Below, in pieces: positions 1-8,722 of a stretch of DNA of 64,000 nt. Positions within the stretch are counted from its first letter, which is position 1; every line of letters starts with the position of its first letter. The position numbers and the translations under genes were made by a program. This DNA is from Dendrophyllia cribrosa. Its lineage: Eukaryota; Cnidaria; Anthozoa; Scleractinia; Dendrophylliidae. The stretch is from contig JAJLRJ010000010.1 in assembly GCA_024195265.1 (NCBI GenBank), positions 7,100,581 through 7,164,580 of the forward strand, given 5' to 3'. The notes beneath the pieces were generated by a model that saw only the letters and a program-made list of their open reading frames with translations, was not told where the DNA came from and did no database searches.

Positions 1-335
1 TTTATTTCTTTCTTTCCAAATCAAAACTTTTATTGGAAAGAAATAAATAAAAATGAATTTGTTTTTTTATTTCTTTCTTTCCAATAAAAGTTTTGATTTG
101 GAAAAGATTTTTCTCCAAATTAATTTCATTTAGGGGAAGATCTCCTTTCAAAATAAATTTCATTTTTTTTTTTTTCTAACTAAAATCTATTTTTTCATGA
201 AGTTTTATGTTGAAGATAGGCTTATCTCTCTTTTTTCCCCTCTGTTTATTTCCTATAATTTAATCAACTCTTTTCAGGAAATAAATATATAAAATCTTAT
301 TTTATTTTTTTATTTCATTTTTATATTTATCTAAA

Positions 336-917
336 ATGGCGAAACAAACAGACAAGCATTTTACAATTTCAGATGGGAAAAAAACCAAAACATTCACCTC
401 TATCAATTCTGCTGCTAAAGAATTTAACATTTCAAATTGTGCAATTACAAATGCTCTGAAAAAAGGAAACACATCTATCACCAGAAGATCGGATAAGAAA
501 AAATTCTTTCTCGGAGAACCAAAACCAAAATCAAAACAATCAGATACAGAATTTTCTTCACTTCCAATGGATGAGGAATGGTTTGATAAATTCAAGATAG
601 TAGTTTCAAACATGGATGAGTTTGGTAAAGGGATTGTTAATATATTATTTATGGATGAGGACATCGCATTTGATTGGAAAAAAAGAGAAATTTTATATAA
701 TGAGGAAACTGTTTCATTTTTCAAGATTATCTCCGTTATCTGTAAAGTAGCATTTCCGATTAACAGAGATTATTGTTTGGAAGAACAGAATAAAAAATTA
801 TCTGTTGGGGAAAAAAATGCAATTGACTTGAAACGATTGAATTTCATTTCCAAAATGAGGAAAAATGAAAGAACCTTTCAAGTGGATTTGTTCAATAAAA
901 TCAAGAAATATAAATGA
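336..917 (+). CDS. Small HTH (NUMOD1-like) protein encoded inside the left TIR
   Basis: 193-residue protein, start at the AAAATG common to genes of this element. Residues about 20 to 60 have the pattern of a NUMOD1-like helix-turn-helix: a run with SINSAAKEFNIS, then a second helix, then RRSDKKKFF, which closely matches the N-terminus of the protein encoded at 4801 to 5283. The rest is lysine-rich and unrecognised. An identical copy is encoded at 15717 to 16298 because the gene lies wholly in the inverted repeat. Known: NUMOD1 modules bind DNA next to homing nuclease domains; no nuclease motif is seen here. Inference: a DNA-binding protein acting on the element's own ends (replication origin, integration or expression control). 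Function unproven. Confidence 0.8.
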   Translation: MAKQTDKHFTISDGKKTKTFTSINSAAKEFNISNCAITNALKKGNTSITRRSDKKKFFLGEPKPKSKQSDTEFSSLPMDEEWFDKFKIVVSNMDEFGKGIVNILFMDEDIAFDWKKREILYNEETVSFFKIISVICKVAFPINRDYCLEEQNKKLSVGEKNAIDLKRLNFISKMRKNERTFQVDLFNKIKKYK

Positions 918-1022
918 AATATATTTCACAGCTGAAAATCAATGACTAATAGCTAAAGTTTTCAAAAAAACTTTTTCTCCTGAAAAAGTTTTTTATTTTA
1001 AATTTGCTTCATCAACCACTTT
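918..1022. other. TIR spacer between HTH gene and polymerase 3' end
   Basis: About 100 bp of AT-rich TIR sequence. It contains an inverted repeat (AAAACTTTTTCTCC with GAGAAAAAGTTTT in mirror sense around 965 to 993) lying between two convergent stop codons, so it could serve as a 3' end or terminator for both genes. No known signal is clear. Confidence 0.35.
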
Positions 1023-4000
1023 TTATCCTTTTGGAGGAGAAGACAATCTCCAATGACCAATAGCCAAAGTGTTCACTCCATCATCCATTACAACTCTCTT
1101 ATCATCATAAGCACTCAAAGCCACTTTCAAAATCTGCTCAGTGAAAATCTCATGCAGATGTGATCGGAGAGAAACATTTTTCATTGGAGGAAATTTTTCA
1201 CCATGAAGAACACGCATAAAATCTTCATGTGAAATCTTATTCTTGACAACATTCTTTTTTGTTCCCTTTGCTTTCTTGATTCCTTTTCCCTCATCCATCT
1301 TTATGGAATAACATTTTGCTCTCAATCCAGCAAATTCACGAATGATTTTTCCTCCAGCTTCATCTTTAAACATTCCTAAAATTTTCTTGTTTTTTCCAAC
1401 AGGAAAGCCATTTTTCACAGCGAAATGATCTTTCGGATATCCAGATGTGTCAAACCATTTCTCAACATCTCCAGCAGTATCAGCAAAGAAATCATCCGTC
1501 TCAATCTCCAGAATCAAAGAATCTGTATCAGAATAAAGAACTTTCACATTCTCCCACTTTTTTTTCACATATCCATAATGAAATTTGAACATATGAATTT
1601 TGGAGAGATCAAGAATTGCTGCTCCAACAAAGATTGGTTTATTCAAAACGACTTTTGTTTTTCTCATATGAACAGCTGCAACTGTATCTCCAAACTTAGC
1701 CGCGTGTTTGAAGTTGATTTTTTTCACCAAGTTTGCTTTTTTCTTCCTATCATTCACCAGTTTCATGTCAATTCTGTTCCTAACATTTTCCATGGTTTTC
1801 CCGTAAACAGCATTGCTTGCTAGTTTGAAAAGATCTTTCTCAAAATCATTTTTGGCTGCTGTTCTCAGTTTCGTATTCCATTCAATGAAAGGTTTCATGA
1901 AAGCTTCATTTCTGAATCCAATTCCTCTCCAAATCTTTTTCAGTTTCATTCCTAGGGAAAGAAAGAGTCTCAAACTCCTTCCATCCAAAACCATTTTTTC
2001 CTTATCCATCAAGTTGGGAATTAACTTTTTGAATCCCCCAACTTCCAGGAGTTCAGGCGCTAAAGGAAAATCATTGTGGAAATCATGATTTTCTTTTGGA
2101 TATTCCAAGTTAACTTCCAAAACACATCCATAACCTTTCTCATCAATAATCTTCTCCCATTTCTTCAAAACCCCTTCACTCAACCATTCAAATCCTCCCA
2201 CAGGGAGTGGTTGCACCATCGCAGTTGGATAAAGGGAATTTGCATCGAGATAAACGATGAACTTTGATGGTTGGGAAGGATCAAAATCTTCCATGAATTT
2301 GTTGTTTGCTTGAGAAAATCTGTGAAAGACTGTGGAAACTCCTCCACGAATTTGCCTTTCAAAAAACCGAAACATTTCCACATCTCCTTCACAAATCAAT
2401 TCCAACTCAACTCCTGTCATCTTCAACATAGCATCCCAAAAGAAAGAGGGGGCAGTCAAAAACCATGCGGGGTCCAACAGATAGTTTTCCAACAAAACTT
2501 TCCTAAAATTTTCCACCACATCTGTCAGGAGAAAAACATTCGTCTTCAAATAGAGATCATGATATTCTCCCATATTCAACATCCCAAATTTTCTCCAGAC
2601 ATTTTCAGCATGAGCAAAATCTTCATCTGAAATTCCTTCTCCAGACAACTGGGAGAAAAAAACATCTTTCCCAGGAAGTTCATAATTAAATTTCTCAAAT
2701 GAATCCATGAATTCATAAGGAAAAACTCCTTTTCTGGAAAGCAAATCAACTTCATCATCATTTGGGAAAAATCTTTTCAAACAATGTAAATCATCTTTTC
2801 CCAAATTTCCAACAAGATTTGCCAAAGAAGAATTCATAAATTTCAGGGAGTCAACAAAGCGAATCTCATGTTTCAAATCATGTTTTTTTCCCTCTTCATC
2901 TTCAAATGTTCCCCAAACAATTTTCAGGGAGAAAGAAACATATTTTTCGTCATTGTTTGGGATTGCATCAATCTCCCCAAATTCATTTCCCATGTTTTTG
3001 ATGAAAAGATGGGAATCATATCCATCTAAATTGTGAATGAAGACTGGAGTGAAATCTGGCACTTTCGCTTGCAAATTACAATATTCATGAGCAGCTCCGC
3101 GAAATTCCCCAGTCAGATGACAATGATCAGCAACTTTTTTTTCCTCAATCTTTTTCCTGCAAAGCCAACAAATATCAGTTTTCTGGAATGCTTCCTTTTC
3201 TCCTTTCTTCCAAAGAATTCTCTTCCAATTTTTTCTCAGCATTGGTCTTCTCACATCATTCAGAATCCATTTCACCTGATCAACAAGTTTCACCAGAAAC
3301 TCTTTCCCAACATCATCTCCTTCTTTTCCACGAAAGAAAACTGGGGAGAAATCAACCCCAACTTGGCTCACAGGAAGAAAACAAAAGCTGCAGGGAACAT
3401 GATGCTGAATTTGCTCTGTTTTTTCCCCAATTTTCTTTTCTGTTTTCTCCAAAATCGACTCAAAATCAGCGTAGATGACAAAGGGAACGGTTGTTGCGCA
3501 TTGAACTTTCTTGAATTTCATAATTGATTTTTCTGGAGGGAGAACAGCTTTCACTCCATCATCCATACAAAATTCTTGATGAACGTCAAATGTTTTTTTA
3601 GAGTTAAATGAATTGAGACAACCATCACAAACATGCCTTTGGTTTTTATTTTTTGAATCTTCTCCAAACCACAATCGATTCAAATTCTTCACTAAAGCGA
3701 AATGTTCATTTTCATCGCTTTTCAGTTTGAAAAGAATCACATGATTCTCTTTCTTTTCCCTTGCTTTTTTCAAAGTCACGATTTGTTTCCCATCAACAAT
3801 ACCCAAGACATTCACAGAAATGTTATTTTGTCTTTCAAATCTGTCAATGTCTCTCCATGAAATGGGGAATGAAATTCCTTCCCAATTGAATTCTTCGCAT
3901 TGTTTTCTCAACAAAGGAGTGATTCTTTGTGGGTTTTTCTCCACAGGATTTTTCCATCTTCCAATGCACCACTTGAAGCACTCATCATCATTTTCATTTT

Positions 4001-4763
4001 TCATGTTTGTCAAAGCTTTTTTTGCAGCAAGCCAATCAGGAAGTGGAATGAATTTTCCAACAGTTATTTCATCCAGATGAATTTCCAATCTTTCAACTCG
4101 TAAGAATCTCCAGTTGCTTCTTCCCCTTTGGAAATTCCGCATGTTTTCCAACATTCTCTCATTCATTTCTCTCAGCAATTTTTCCAAGTCAGTTCCCTCA
4201 AAAACTTCTTCAACCAGGGAAGAAAAGAAGGCATCATTTTCAATGGTTGTTCCCTGCGCTAAATCATGAGAAATCATTCTGCAAACCAAAACCATTTTCA
4301 CTTTGAACCCAAAATGTTTCTTCAGAATTTCAATCATATTTCCTTTCACATTCTTCAAGAATCCTTCTGCGGAATATCCTTCTTTTCCATTTATAATAAA
4401 AGTCGATCCACCTAATCCCGGTTTTTCTTCAATATCAAACTCAGGTCTCTTCAGCATTTCTCCAATCTTTGTGTTTAACTTTAAAAGTTTTTCCCGAGCT
4501 TTTTCCTTCAGATTCCAATCAACTCTTTTTTTTATCTTTCCAAACCAGGAATTCATTGAATCAATGGATGACTCAATAATGTTTGGCACTCTTTCTGGAA
4601 GAACTTTTTGTTCAGTTGATTTCACTTCAGGAAAAGATGTTTTCTTGATGATTTTTCTCTGTGGATTTTGCAACTCTTTTTCCAAATCAGCTTTTTTCAT
4701 CCTGGAGAATCCAACCATTCCTTCCGAACGTGCACGATCTTTCAATTCTTTTAAAGTTGTCAT
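1023..4763 (-). CDS. Protein-primed family B DNA polymerase (pPolB)
   Basis: 1,246 residues from the start at 4763, chosen because it has the AAAATG context and leaves 37 bp to the divergent gene; an upstream in-frame extension to 4967 overlaps that gene and is rejected. Order of parts: a SAP/Rho-N-like N-terminal segment (residues 2 to 32), a C2H2-like finger (about 376 to 398, CDGC...H...C), the exonuclease DFE (about 433 to 435), an endonuclease VII-like zinc module (about 530 to 562, CWLC...DHCH...RG...H..CN), Exo II HNLDGYDSHLF (about 575), Exo III (about 738), motif A DANSLYP (about 840), motif B NAVYGK (about 985) and motif C YSDTDS (about 1075). This matches DNA_pol_B_2 of Polintons, which copy linear DNA from a terminal protein. 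The Exo III Asp is Asn here (YLKTN). The last codons lie in the TIR. Confidence 0.95.
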   Translation of the reverse strand: MTTLKELKDRARSEGMVGFSRMKKADLEKELQNPQRKIIKKTSFPEVKSTEQKVLPERVPNIIESSIDSMNSWFGKIKKRVDWNLKEKAREKLLKLNTKIGEMLKRPEFDIEEKPGLGGSTFIINGKEGYSAEGFLKNVKGNMIEILKKHFGFKVKMVLVCRMISHDLAQGTTIENDAFFSSLVEEVFEGTDLEKLLREMNERMLENMRNFQRGRSNWRFLRVERLEIHLDEITVGKFIPLPDWLAAKKALTNMKNENDDECFKWCIGRWKNPVEKNPQRITPLLRKQCEEFNWEGISFPISWRDIDRFERQNNISVNVLGIVDGKQIVTLKKAREKKENHVILFKLKSDENEHFALVKNLNRLWFGEDSKNKNQRHVCDGCLNSFNSKKTFDVHQEFCMDDGVKAVLPPEKSIMKFKKVQCATTVPFVIYADFESILEKTEKKIGEKTEQIQHHVPCSFCFLPVSQVGVDFSPVFFRGKEGDDVGKEFLVKLVDQVKWILNDVRRPMLRKNWKRILWKKGEKEAFQKTDICWLCRKKIEEKKVADHCHLTGEFRGAAHEYCNLQAKVPDFTPVFIHNLDGYDSHLFIKNMGNEFGEIDAIPNNDEKYVSFSLKIVWGTFEDEEGKKHDLKHEIRFVDSLKFMNSSLANLVGNLGKDDLHCLKRFFPNDDEVDLLSRKGVFPYEFMDSFEKFNYELPGKDVFFSQLSGEGISDEDFAHAENVWRKFGMLNMGEYHDLYLKTNVFLLTDVVENFRKVLLENYLLDPAWFLTAPSFFWDAMLKMTGVELELICEGDVEMFRFFERQIRGGVSTVFHRFSQANNKFMEDFDPSQPSKFIVYLDANSLYPTAMVQPLPVGGFEWLSEGVLKKWEKIIDEKGYGCVLEVNLEYPKENHDFHNDFPLAPELLEVGGFKKLIPNLMDKEKMVLDGRSLRLFLSLGMKLKKIWRGIGFRNEAFMKPFIEWNTKLRTAAKNDFEKDLFKLASNAVYGKTMENVRNRIDMKLVNDRKKKANLVKKINFKHAAKFGDTVAAVHMRKTKVVLNKPIFVGAAILDLSKIHMFKFHYGYVKKKWENVKVLYSDTDSLILEIETDDFFADTAGDVEKWFDTSGYPKDHFAVKNGFPVGKNKKILGMFKDEAGGKIIREFAGLRAKCYSIKMDEGKGIKKAKGTKKNVVKNKISHEDFMRVLHGEKFPPMKNVSLRSHLHEIFTEQILKVALSAYDDKRVVMDDGVNTLAIGHWRLSSPPKG

Positions 4764-4800
4764 TTTGAATGAAAAATAAAAAAAAATGTTTTCATTCAAA
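4764..4800. promoter_or_regulatory. 37-bp divergent intergenic region (polymerase / second HTH gene)
   Basis: Very short AT-rich gap between the divergent start codons at 4763 (minus) and 4801 (plus). It is itself almost palindromic: CATTTTGAATGAA on one side and TTCATTCAAAATG on the other, so both genes share the same start context in mirror image. Any promoter for the pair must be this gap or lie inside the coding regions. Confidence 0.5.
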
Positions 4801-5283
4801 ATGAAGTTTTCAATCCAGGAAGAAGGAAAAGAAAAGCAGATTTTTTTCACATTCAAAGAAGCATCAGAAAAAACTGGTATTCCAAATTCCACCATTTGGA
4901 GGTTCATCAAAAACAATTCAGAAAACAAAAAGTTCACCAGAAAATCAGACAAAAAAGTTTTCTTCATTCAGGAAGAAATAACAGATAAACCTTTTCTCCA
5001 AGTTGATGGAGAAGATATTTTTGATTGTGATGAAATAGAAAAGTTTGGAATTTCAAACACAATTTTTTTCAATCAAATTCTCAGGAAGAAAAACCATTTC
5101 CTTGATTCAGAGGAGATCTCTCACCACATCACATGGAAATCTCCTGAATTTGATTTCCTTATTGATAGATTGAGGGAAAATCAAAGGGATGCAAAAATCA
5201 TTCAAAAGGCAAAAAAGAAATCATGGCCAAAATCAACCATAAATCACGCTTTAGTTTTTGTAAATGATAAAGACCATATTTAA
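4801..5283 (+). CDS. Second small HTH (NUMOD1-like) protein
   Basis: 160 residues from the AAAATG at 4801 (an in-frame ATG at 4786 lacks this context). The N-terminal 55 residues parallel the TIR-encoded protein: a helix-turn-helix segment with FKEASEKTGIPNSTIWR, followed by FTRKSDKKVFF, almost the same as RRSDKKKFF in the TIR protein. The C-terminal half is basic and differs. Inference: the two are paralogues, one copied into the TIRs and one single-copy beside the polymerase; either may regulate or mark DNA ends. No catalytic motif is seen. Confidence 0.75.
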   Translation: MKFSIQEEGKEKQIFFTFKEASEKTGIPNSTIWRFIKNNSENKKFTRKSDKKVFFIQEEITDKPFLQVDGEDIFDCDEIEKFGISNTIFFNQILRKKNHFLDSEEISHHITWKSPEFDFLIDRLRENQRDAKIIQKAKKKSWPKSTINHALVFVNDKDHI

Positions 5284-5344
5284 AAAGTTTGAATTTTCAT
5301 TTCCAAGAAATGAAAAAAAAATTATTTTTTTTTCTCCAAAGAAA

Positions 5345-5599
5345 ATGAATGTTGAAGATTTTGAAAGAATGATGGAAGATAGTGATTATATTATTGAATT
5401 GTTGAATCTCGGATTTTTGGATGATTTGGCGATAGAAATTATTCTAGAAATCCGAGAAAGAGGTGAACACCCAGAGGACTTAATTGATATGTTTATTGAA
5501 TATGATTTTAATGGAGATGATTTTGAATATGATGAGTTCTCAGCATCAGAAATTGTTGAACTGTTTATGGAACCCTCATCGCTTGGGAATGTGATATGA
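5345..5599 (+). CDS. Small acidic protein, unknown function
   Basis: 84 residues, very rich in Asp and Glu, beginning at an AAAATG (5345). An in-frame upstream extension to 5264 overlaps the previous gene and is judged not real. It looks helical with two short amphipathic segments (DYIIELLNLGFLDDLAIEII). It ends 2 bp before the stop codon of the convergent membrane-protein gene. I do not recognise the family. Small acidic proteins in such elements could act as DNA mimics or regulators, but that is a guess. Confidence 0.6.
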   Translation: MNVEDFERMMEDSDYIIELLNLGFLDDLAIEIILEIRERGEHPEDLIDMFIEYDFNGDDFEYDEFSASEIVELFMEPSSLGNVI

Positions 5600-5601
5600 G
5601 A

Positions 5602-6096
5602 TCACTCAAACAATAAATCATATTTTCTCTCAAACTTCTCCAAATCCAATCCCAAATCAATCACAATCCCATCAACCACCTCCATTGCTGGAAGGAATTC
5701 ATTTCGAACGAATTTTCCACTTCTCAAAACAAAACGTAGATCAGTCAATGTTTTCTCATAGGTTGTGAACGCGAACTTCGCCATGTCAATTTTATTTCCA
5801 TATTTCTTCATTTCATTCCCTGTTTTGACAACCAATCCTGCACCTGAAATCACTCCCAAAACGATGGGATTCATTGTCACTCCCCCCGCAATTGCACCAA
5901 TCGCAACAAGAGCGGAAGATGTTAAATTCACAAACAAATTCATCTTTTTGAAATGTTTGTGAGCTCTTTTCAAACACCAAAATCTTTTGTGATAGAATCG
6001 GAAGAGTTGCTTGATCTCTTCCAGTTCTTCTGGAGAGATGTCTTTGCTGATGTGATTGAAATCGAGAATCTTTTTCTTTTGTCGCTCTTTTTTCAT
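5602..6096 (-). CDS. Small membrane protein with hydrophobic hairpin
   Basis: 164 residues from the AAAATG at 6096. A basic, lysine-rich N-terminus (about 40 residues) and a charged helix lead into a long hydrophobic stretch (about residues 55 to 85, with SSALVAIGAIAGG and VLGVISGAGLVV) that can form two transmembrane helices with a short turn; a charged C-terminal helix follows. The layout recalls 2-TM effector-type proteins such as SLATT domains, but I cannot claim homology. The gene sits just after the fibre gene and may act in membrane lysis, egress or entry; this is inference. Confidence 0.7.
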   Translation of the reverse strand: MKKERQKKKILDFNHISKDISPEELEEIKQLFRFYHKRFWCLKRAHKHFKKMNLFVNLTSSALVAIGAIAGGVTMNPIVLGVISGAGLVVKTGNEMKKYGNKIDMAKFAFTTYEKTLTDLRFVLRSGKFVRNEFLPAMEVVDGIVIDLGLDLEKFERKYDLLFE

Positions 6097-6118
6097 TTTG
6101 AAAGAGAAATGAAAAAAT

Positions 6119-7969
6119 TCATGACAAAACCTCAAAAACTAGTGTAATAATAATTGTTATATTTGGAGTTTTACTCAAGGTTTTTATTGGATAAAAATCA
6201 ACACGAGTCATTTCCTCGATTTCAACTCCATCTCCCAGATCATACTTCCAAATGTGTTGACCAAGCTCTCCTTGCCAAAACCATGTTTTTTTCTTTTTGT
6301 TCACTAACATATCCATCCCAAGATCGATTTTAGGGTGTATAAATGATTGGATTGAATTAAACATTATCCCAGCTTTAACAAGTCGTGTTTTCATTGGAAA
6401 GAAAACAAATTTTACATTTCTTCCAAACAAGAAGCTATAATTATCAACGGGATAGTAATAATAACCTGTTTGAATAATTTTATCTCCTGTCAACTTGAAA
6501 CCATTCATGTCAAGGTTTGTTTCCATGACCATCTTCCCCGAGTCAAAAGCGAAAGGAGCATCATAAACAGAACTTGGTACATCTGATTGAGAACCTTTGA
6601 CGCCATAAATAATCAGATTTGCTGGACCTTGAGAAGCTGATGATGCTGTTCCTTGCCATTTCAGATCCAAATAGATGAATTCAGGGGGAGTAATCTGCCA
6701 TTTATGCATGTGAATGATTGATCGAGAATAGTTGGAAAACTTCTTCGTTGATTGTTGATTGATATTCAAGCTGGTTGAAACCACGTCAACGCTCACACCC
6801 GTCATGGAAGCGGGGAAGAATTCAATGCAAATCGTATATTCCCCTTCTGGAAGCTTCAGCATGTTAAATCCAAGTCGACCAGAGTATAAATTGGAGGAAG
6901 ACTTAGTAATTTCTAAATCATACGCTTTTTTATTGAATAAATGGGGTGAATTGGTAAAATTAGATAAACCAATCACTGTCATATCATGTTCAGCTTTGGA
7001 TTCATCCACATCCTCCATCAAATACCGGAATTCATCCTTCAAGTGGGAGGTTGAAGATATATGTGATTCATTAACATATTTTTTAAGGTTAGCTTCTGTT
7101 TTAATCAGTTCCTCTGACAGAGCTACTGTCTTCTCATTTAGCTGTGTATCAACATATTGTTTTGATGTTGCTTCATTAGATGTTTTTAGATCGGGAAGAC
7201 CAATGATTTTCTCCGATCCCATATCAAGTTGCCCAGTCATTGTTCCACCTGATAAAGAAAGCTTATTAGCTACCAGCCCGGAGACTACCGTGTCCACATA
7301 TTTTTTGTTGACTGCTTGATCGATTGCTGTTGGATCTTTCACGTTATAAACAAATTGGTTTCCCATATCAAGACTTGTTTCCATTGGAAACGTTTCTTTC
7401 CGACTGAGAAAAACATTCTTTGCGTCATTATAGGAGATCAGATTGTTATAGTTAGCTGATAAATCAGCATAAGTTTGTTGCTTTGATTTGACAACATTAA
7501 AAAGTTCTTTCAGATCGATGTTCTTCATCACTTCATGCGTTGGTGCTGGAGCATTTGGGTGGAACTTCTTCAGCGTTACCATATTCACCGCGGAAAGATC
7601 ATTTGATTCATCTGTATCCAGATTTGTGATCAGTTTCCGATCCATGTCAATCTCTCCAGGAAGAATCAGTTTCTTTCCCCTGAGATCCAGATCTCCAGTC
7701 ATATGGGAGGATCCATCAACCTGCAAAGAATCTGCTCTCAATTGAATCAGTTTGGTTTCCACACTTCTGTCTAGCGTGTCAACTTGATGTTTTGTGACTG
7801 CATCACCATTTGCTGTTCCTTCAGCGACATTGACCAGTTTTCTGTTTGACATGTCATAATCCCCTGTGGATGTCAGTTTAAAACCAACTCCTGGCAATCC
7901 ATCTCTTCCATCTCGACCCCCTCGGGAAGTGCTTGTTGTTTCAGAAAGCAATCCATTTGAATAGCTCAT
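6119..7969 (-). CDS. Fibre-like protein with collagen-like and phage tail-fibre repeats
   Basis: 616 residues from the AAAATG at 7969, which follows the ATPase stop by 1 bp; the longer open frame to 8125 overlaps the ATPase and is rejected. After about 15 residues comes a short collagen-like tract (GGRDGRDGLPG). Then there are about five imperfect repeats of the kind LDMGxxxIxxLxDPxxxxDAxxKxYVD, e.g. near residues 35 to 60, 90 to 125, 205 to 235 and 255 to 285, as found in phage tail fibres. A longer coiled segment and a C-terminal beta-rich domain follow. By analogy with adenovirus and phage fibres this is a trimeric spike for attachment, with the C-terminus as the head. Inference only for receptor binding. 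Confidence 0.85.
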   Translation of the reverse strand: MSYSNGLLSETTSTSRGGRDGRDGLPGVGFKLTSTGDYDMSNRKLVNVAEGTANGDAVTKHQVDTLDRSVETKLIQLRADSLQVDGSSHMTGDLDLRGKKLILPGEIDMDRKLITNLDTDESNDLSAVNMVTLKKFHPNAPAPTHEVMKNIDLKELFNVVKSKQQTYADLSANYNNLISYNDAKNVFLSRKETFPMETSLDMGNQFVYNVKDPTAIDQAVNKKYVDTVVSGLVANKLSLSGGTMTGQLDMGSEKIIGLPDLKTSNEATSKQYVDTQLNEKTVALSEELIKTEANLKKYVNESHISSTSHLKDEFRYLMEDVDESKAEHDMTVIGLSNFTNSPHLFNKKAYDLEITKSSSNLYSGRLGFNMLKLPEGEYTICIEFFPASMTGVSVDVVSTSLNINQQSTKKFSNYSRSIIHMHKWQITPPEFIYLDLKWQGTASSASQGPANLIIYGVKGSQSDVPSSVYDAPFAFDSGKMVMETNLDMNGFKLTGDKIIQTGYYYYPVDNYSFLFGRNVKFVFFPMKTRLVKAGIMFNSIQSFIHPKIDLGMDMLVNKKKKTWFWQGELGQHIWKYDLGDGVEIEEMTRVDFYPIKTLSKTPNITIIITLVFEVLS

Positions 7970-7970
7970 T

Positions 7971-8603
7971 TTAAAGTCTTTCATCAAAGTTTTTAGCAAT
8001 GAATTTCCTCGGCTTATCCACATAGAGGAAAGAGAATGGATCATGCGTTGCTTTCTTATAATCTTCTTTGCTGACTTGTGTCTCCCTACAGAGTAGGGAA
8101 ACTTCATTGTTGCTGGGGAATTCAAAGATGCAAAAATGAGAACAATTCAGGCGGATATCTTTTGGTGTTTGGAAATAGCTTTGTGAAAGATAAATCATAG
8201 AACAATTCTTATGCCTACCTTGGATAAAATAATCAATTAGGGGTTTTTGATTCTTTTCGCAAACAAAATCATCGAAAACAACCAGTTTTTGATTCTCCCC
8301 TGACAATTCAGAAACTGGGATGATTTCATCCGGTGATGCCTCCACAACATCATACCCAGCTTCTTTGTTGATTGGGTGAAATGTTTTCAGAAGATGTTGA
8401 TATTTAGCTTGGTTAAGATTTTTCGCATAGAGATAAATTTTATCATAATACAACAATCTTAAAATCATATCCAGGAGAACATTTGTTTTCCCCGATCCTG
8501 AAGGGCCGCAGATCAACATTCTGAAAGCTTGATCAGGCATGAAAGGATGGAGCTGTCGAAAATTTGTAATTGGATCCTGACAATCATAATTTGGAATCTT
8601 CAT
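7971..8603 (-). CDS. FtsK/HerA-type DNA packaging ATPase
   Basis: 210 residues, start AAAATG at 8603. Walker A GPSGSGKT is at residues 33 to 40; Walker B is KLVVFDDF near residue 110; a serine/glutamine-containing sensor segment (MIYLSQSYFQ) follows. Length and motifs match the A32-like packaging ATPase of Polintons, virophages and large DNA viruses, which drives genome entry into preformed capsids. Its presence beside capsid genes implies the element can, or recently could, make virions. It is the first gene leftward from the 12-bp tandem repeat at 8611 to 8706. Confidence 0.95.
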   Translation of the reverse strand: MKIPNYDCQDPITNFRQLHPFMPDQAFRMLICGPSGSGKTNVLLDMILRLLYYDKIYLYAKNLNQAKYQHLLKTFHPINKEAGYDVVEASPDEIIPVSELSGENQKLVVFDDFVCEKNQKPLIDYFIQGRHKNCSMIYLSQSYFQTPKDIRLNCSHFCIFEFPSNNEVSLLCRETQVSKEDYKKATHDPFSFLYVDKPRKFIAKNFDERL

Positions 8604-8610
8604 TTTATTA

Positions 8611-8706
8611 TATTCAATATGATATTCAATATGATATTCAATATGATATTCAATATGATATTCAATATGATATTCAATATGATATTCAATATGATATTCA
8701 ATATGA
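8611..8706. repeat. Eight tandem 12-bp repeats in the divergent promoter region
   Basis: Exactly eight copies of TATTCAATATGA fill the gap between the divergent ATPase (start 8603) and the PPxY-protein gene (start 8723). The unit holds a near-palindrome (ATATTCAATAT / ATATTGAATAT). Inference: a repeated operator or promoter/enhancer element controlling left and right gene blocks, or a simple replication-slippage microsatellite. Confidence 0.9.
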
Positions 8707-8722
8707 TATTTTTAGATTTAAA

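Larger units (their letters stand above)
1..1043. repeat. Left terminal inverted repeat of the Polinton (outer tip outside the window)
   Basis: Positions 1 to 1043 are the reverse complement of 15591 to 16632. By eye I find only one substitution (position 44) and one homopolymer length difference (13 T against 12 A near 163 to 175). The repeat carries a whole gene (336 to 917) and, at its inner edge, the last codons of the DNA polymerase gene. Positions about 10 to 108 form an imperfect palindrome with two copies of a CTTTCCAA...TTGGAAAG block, able to make a terminal hairpin. Near identity suggests recent insertion or gene conversion between ends during replication. Confidence 0.95.

Noticed and set aside
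4764..4967. N-terminal extension of the polymerase to 4967
   Set aside because: It overlaps the divergent HTH gene, lacks the common start context, and carries no polymerase homology.
7970..8125. N-terminal extension of the fibre protein to 8125
   Set aside because: It overlaps the ATPase gene in another frame; the start at 7969 follows the ATPase stop directly and has the AAAATG context.
8611..8706. CRISPR-like array
   Set aside because: The 12-bp units are directly adjacent with no spacers and the setting is a eukaryotic transposon.
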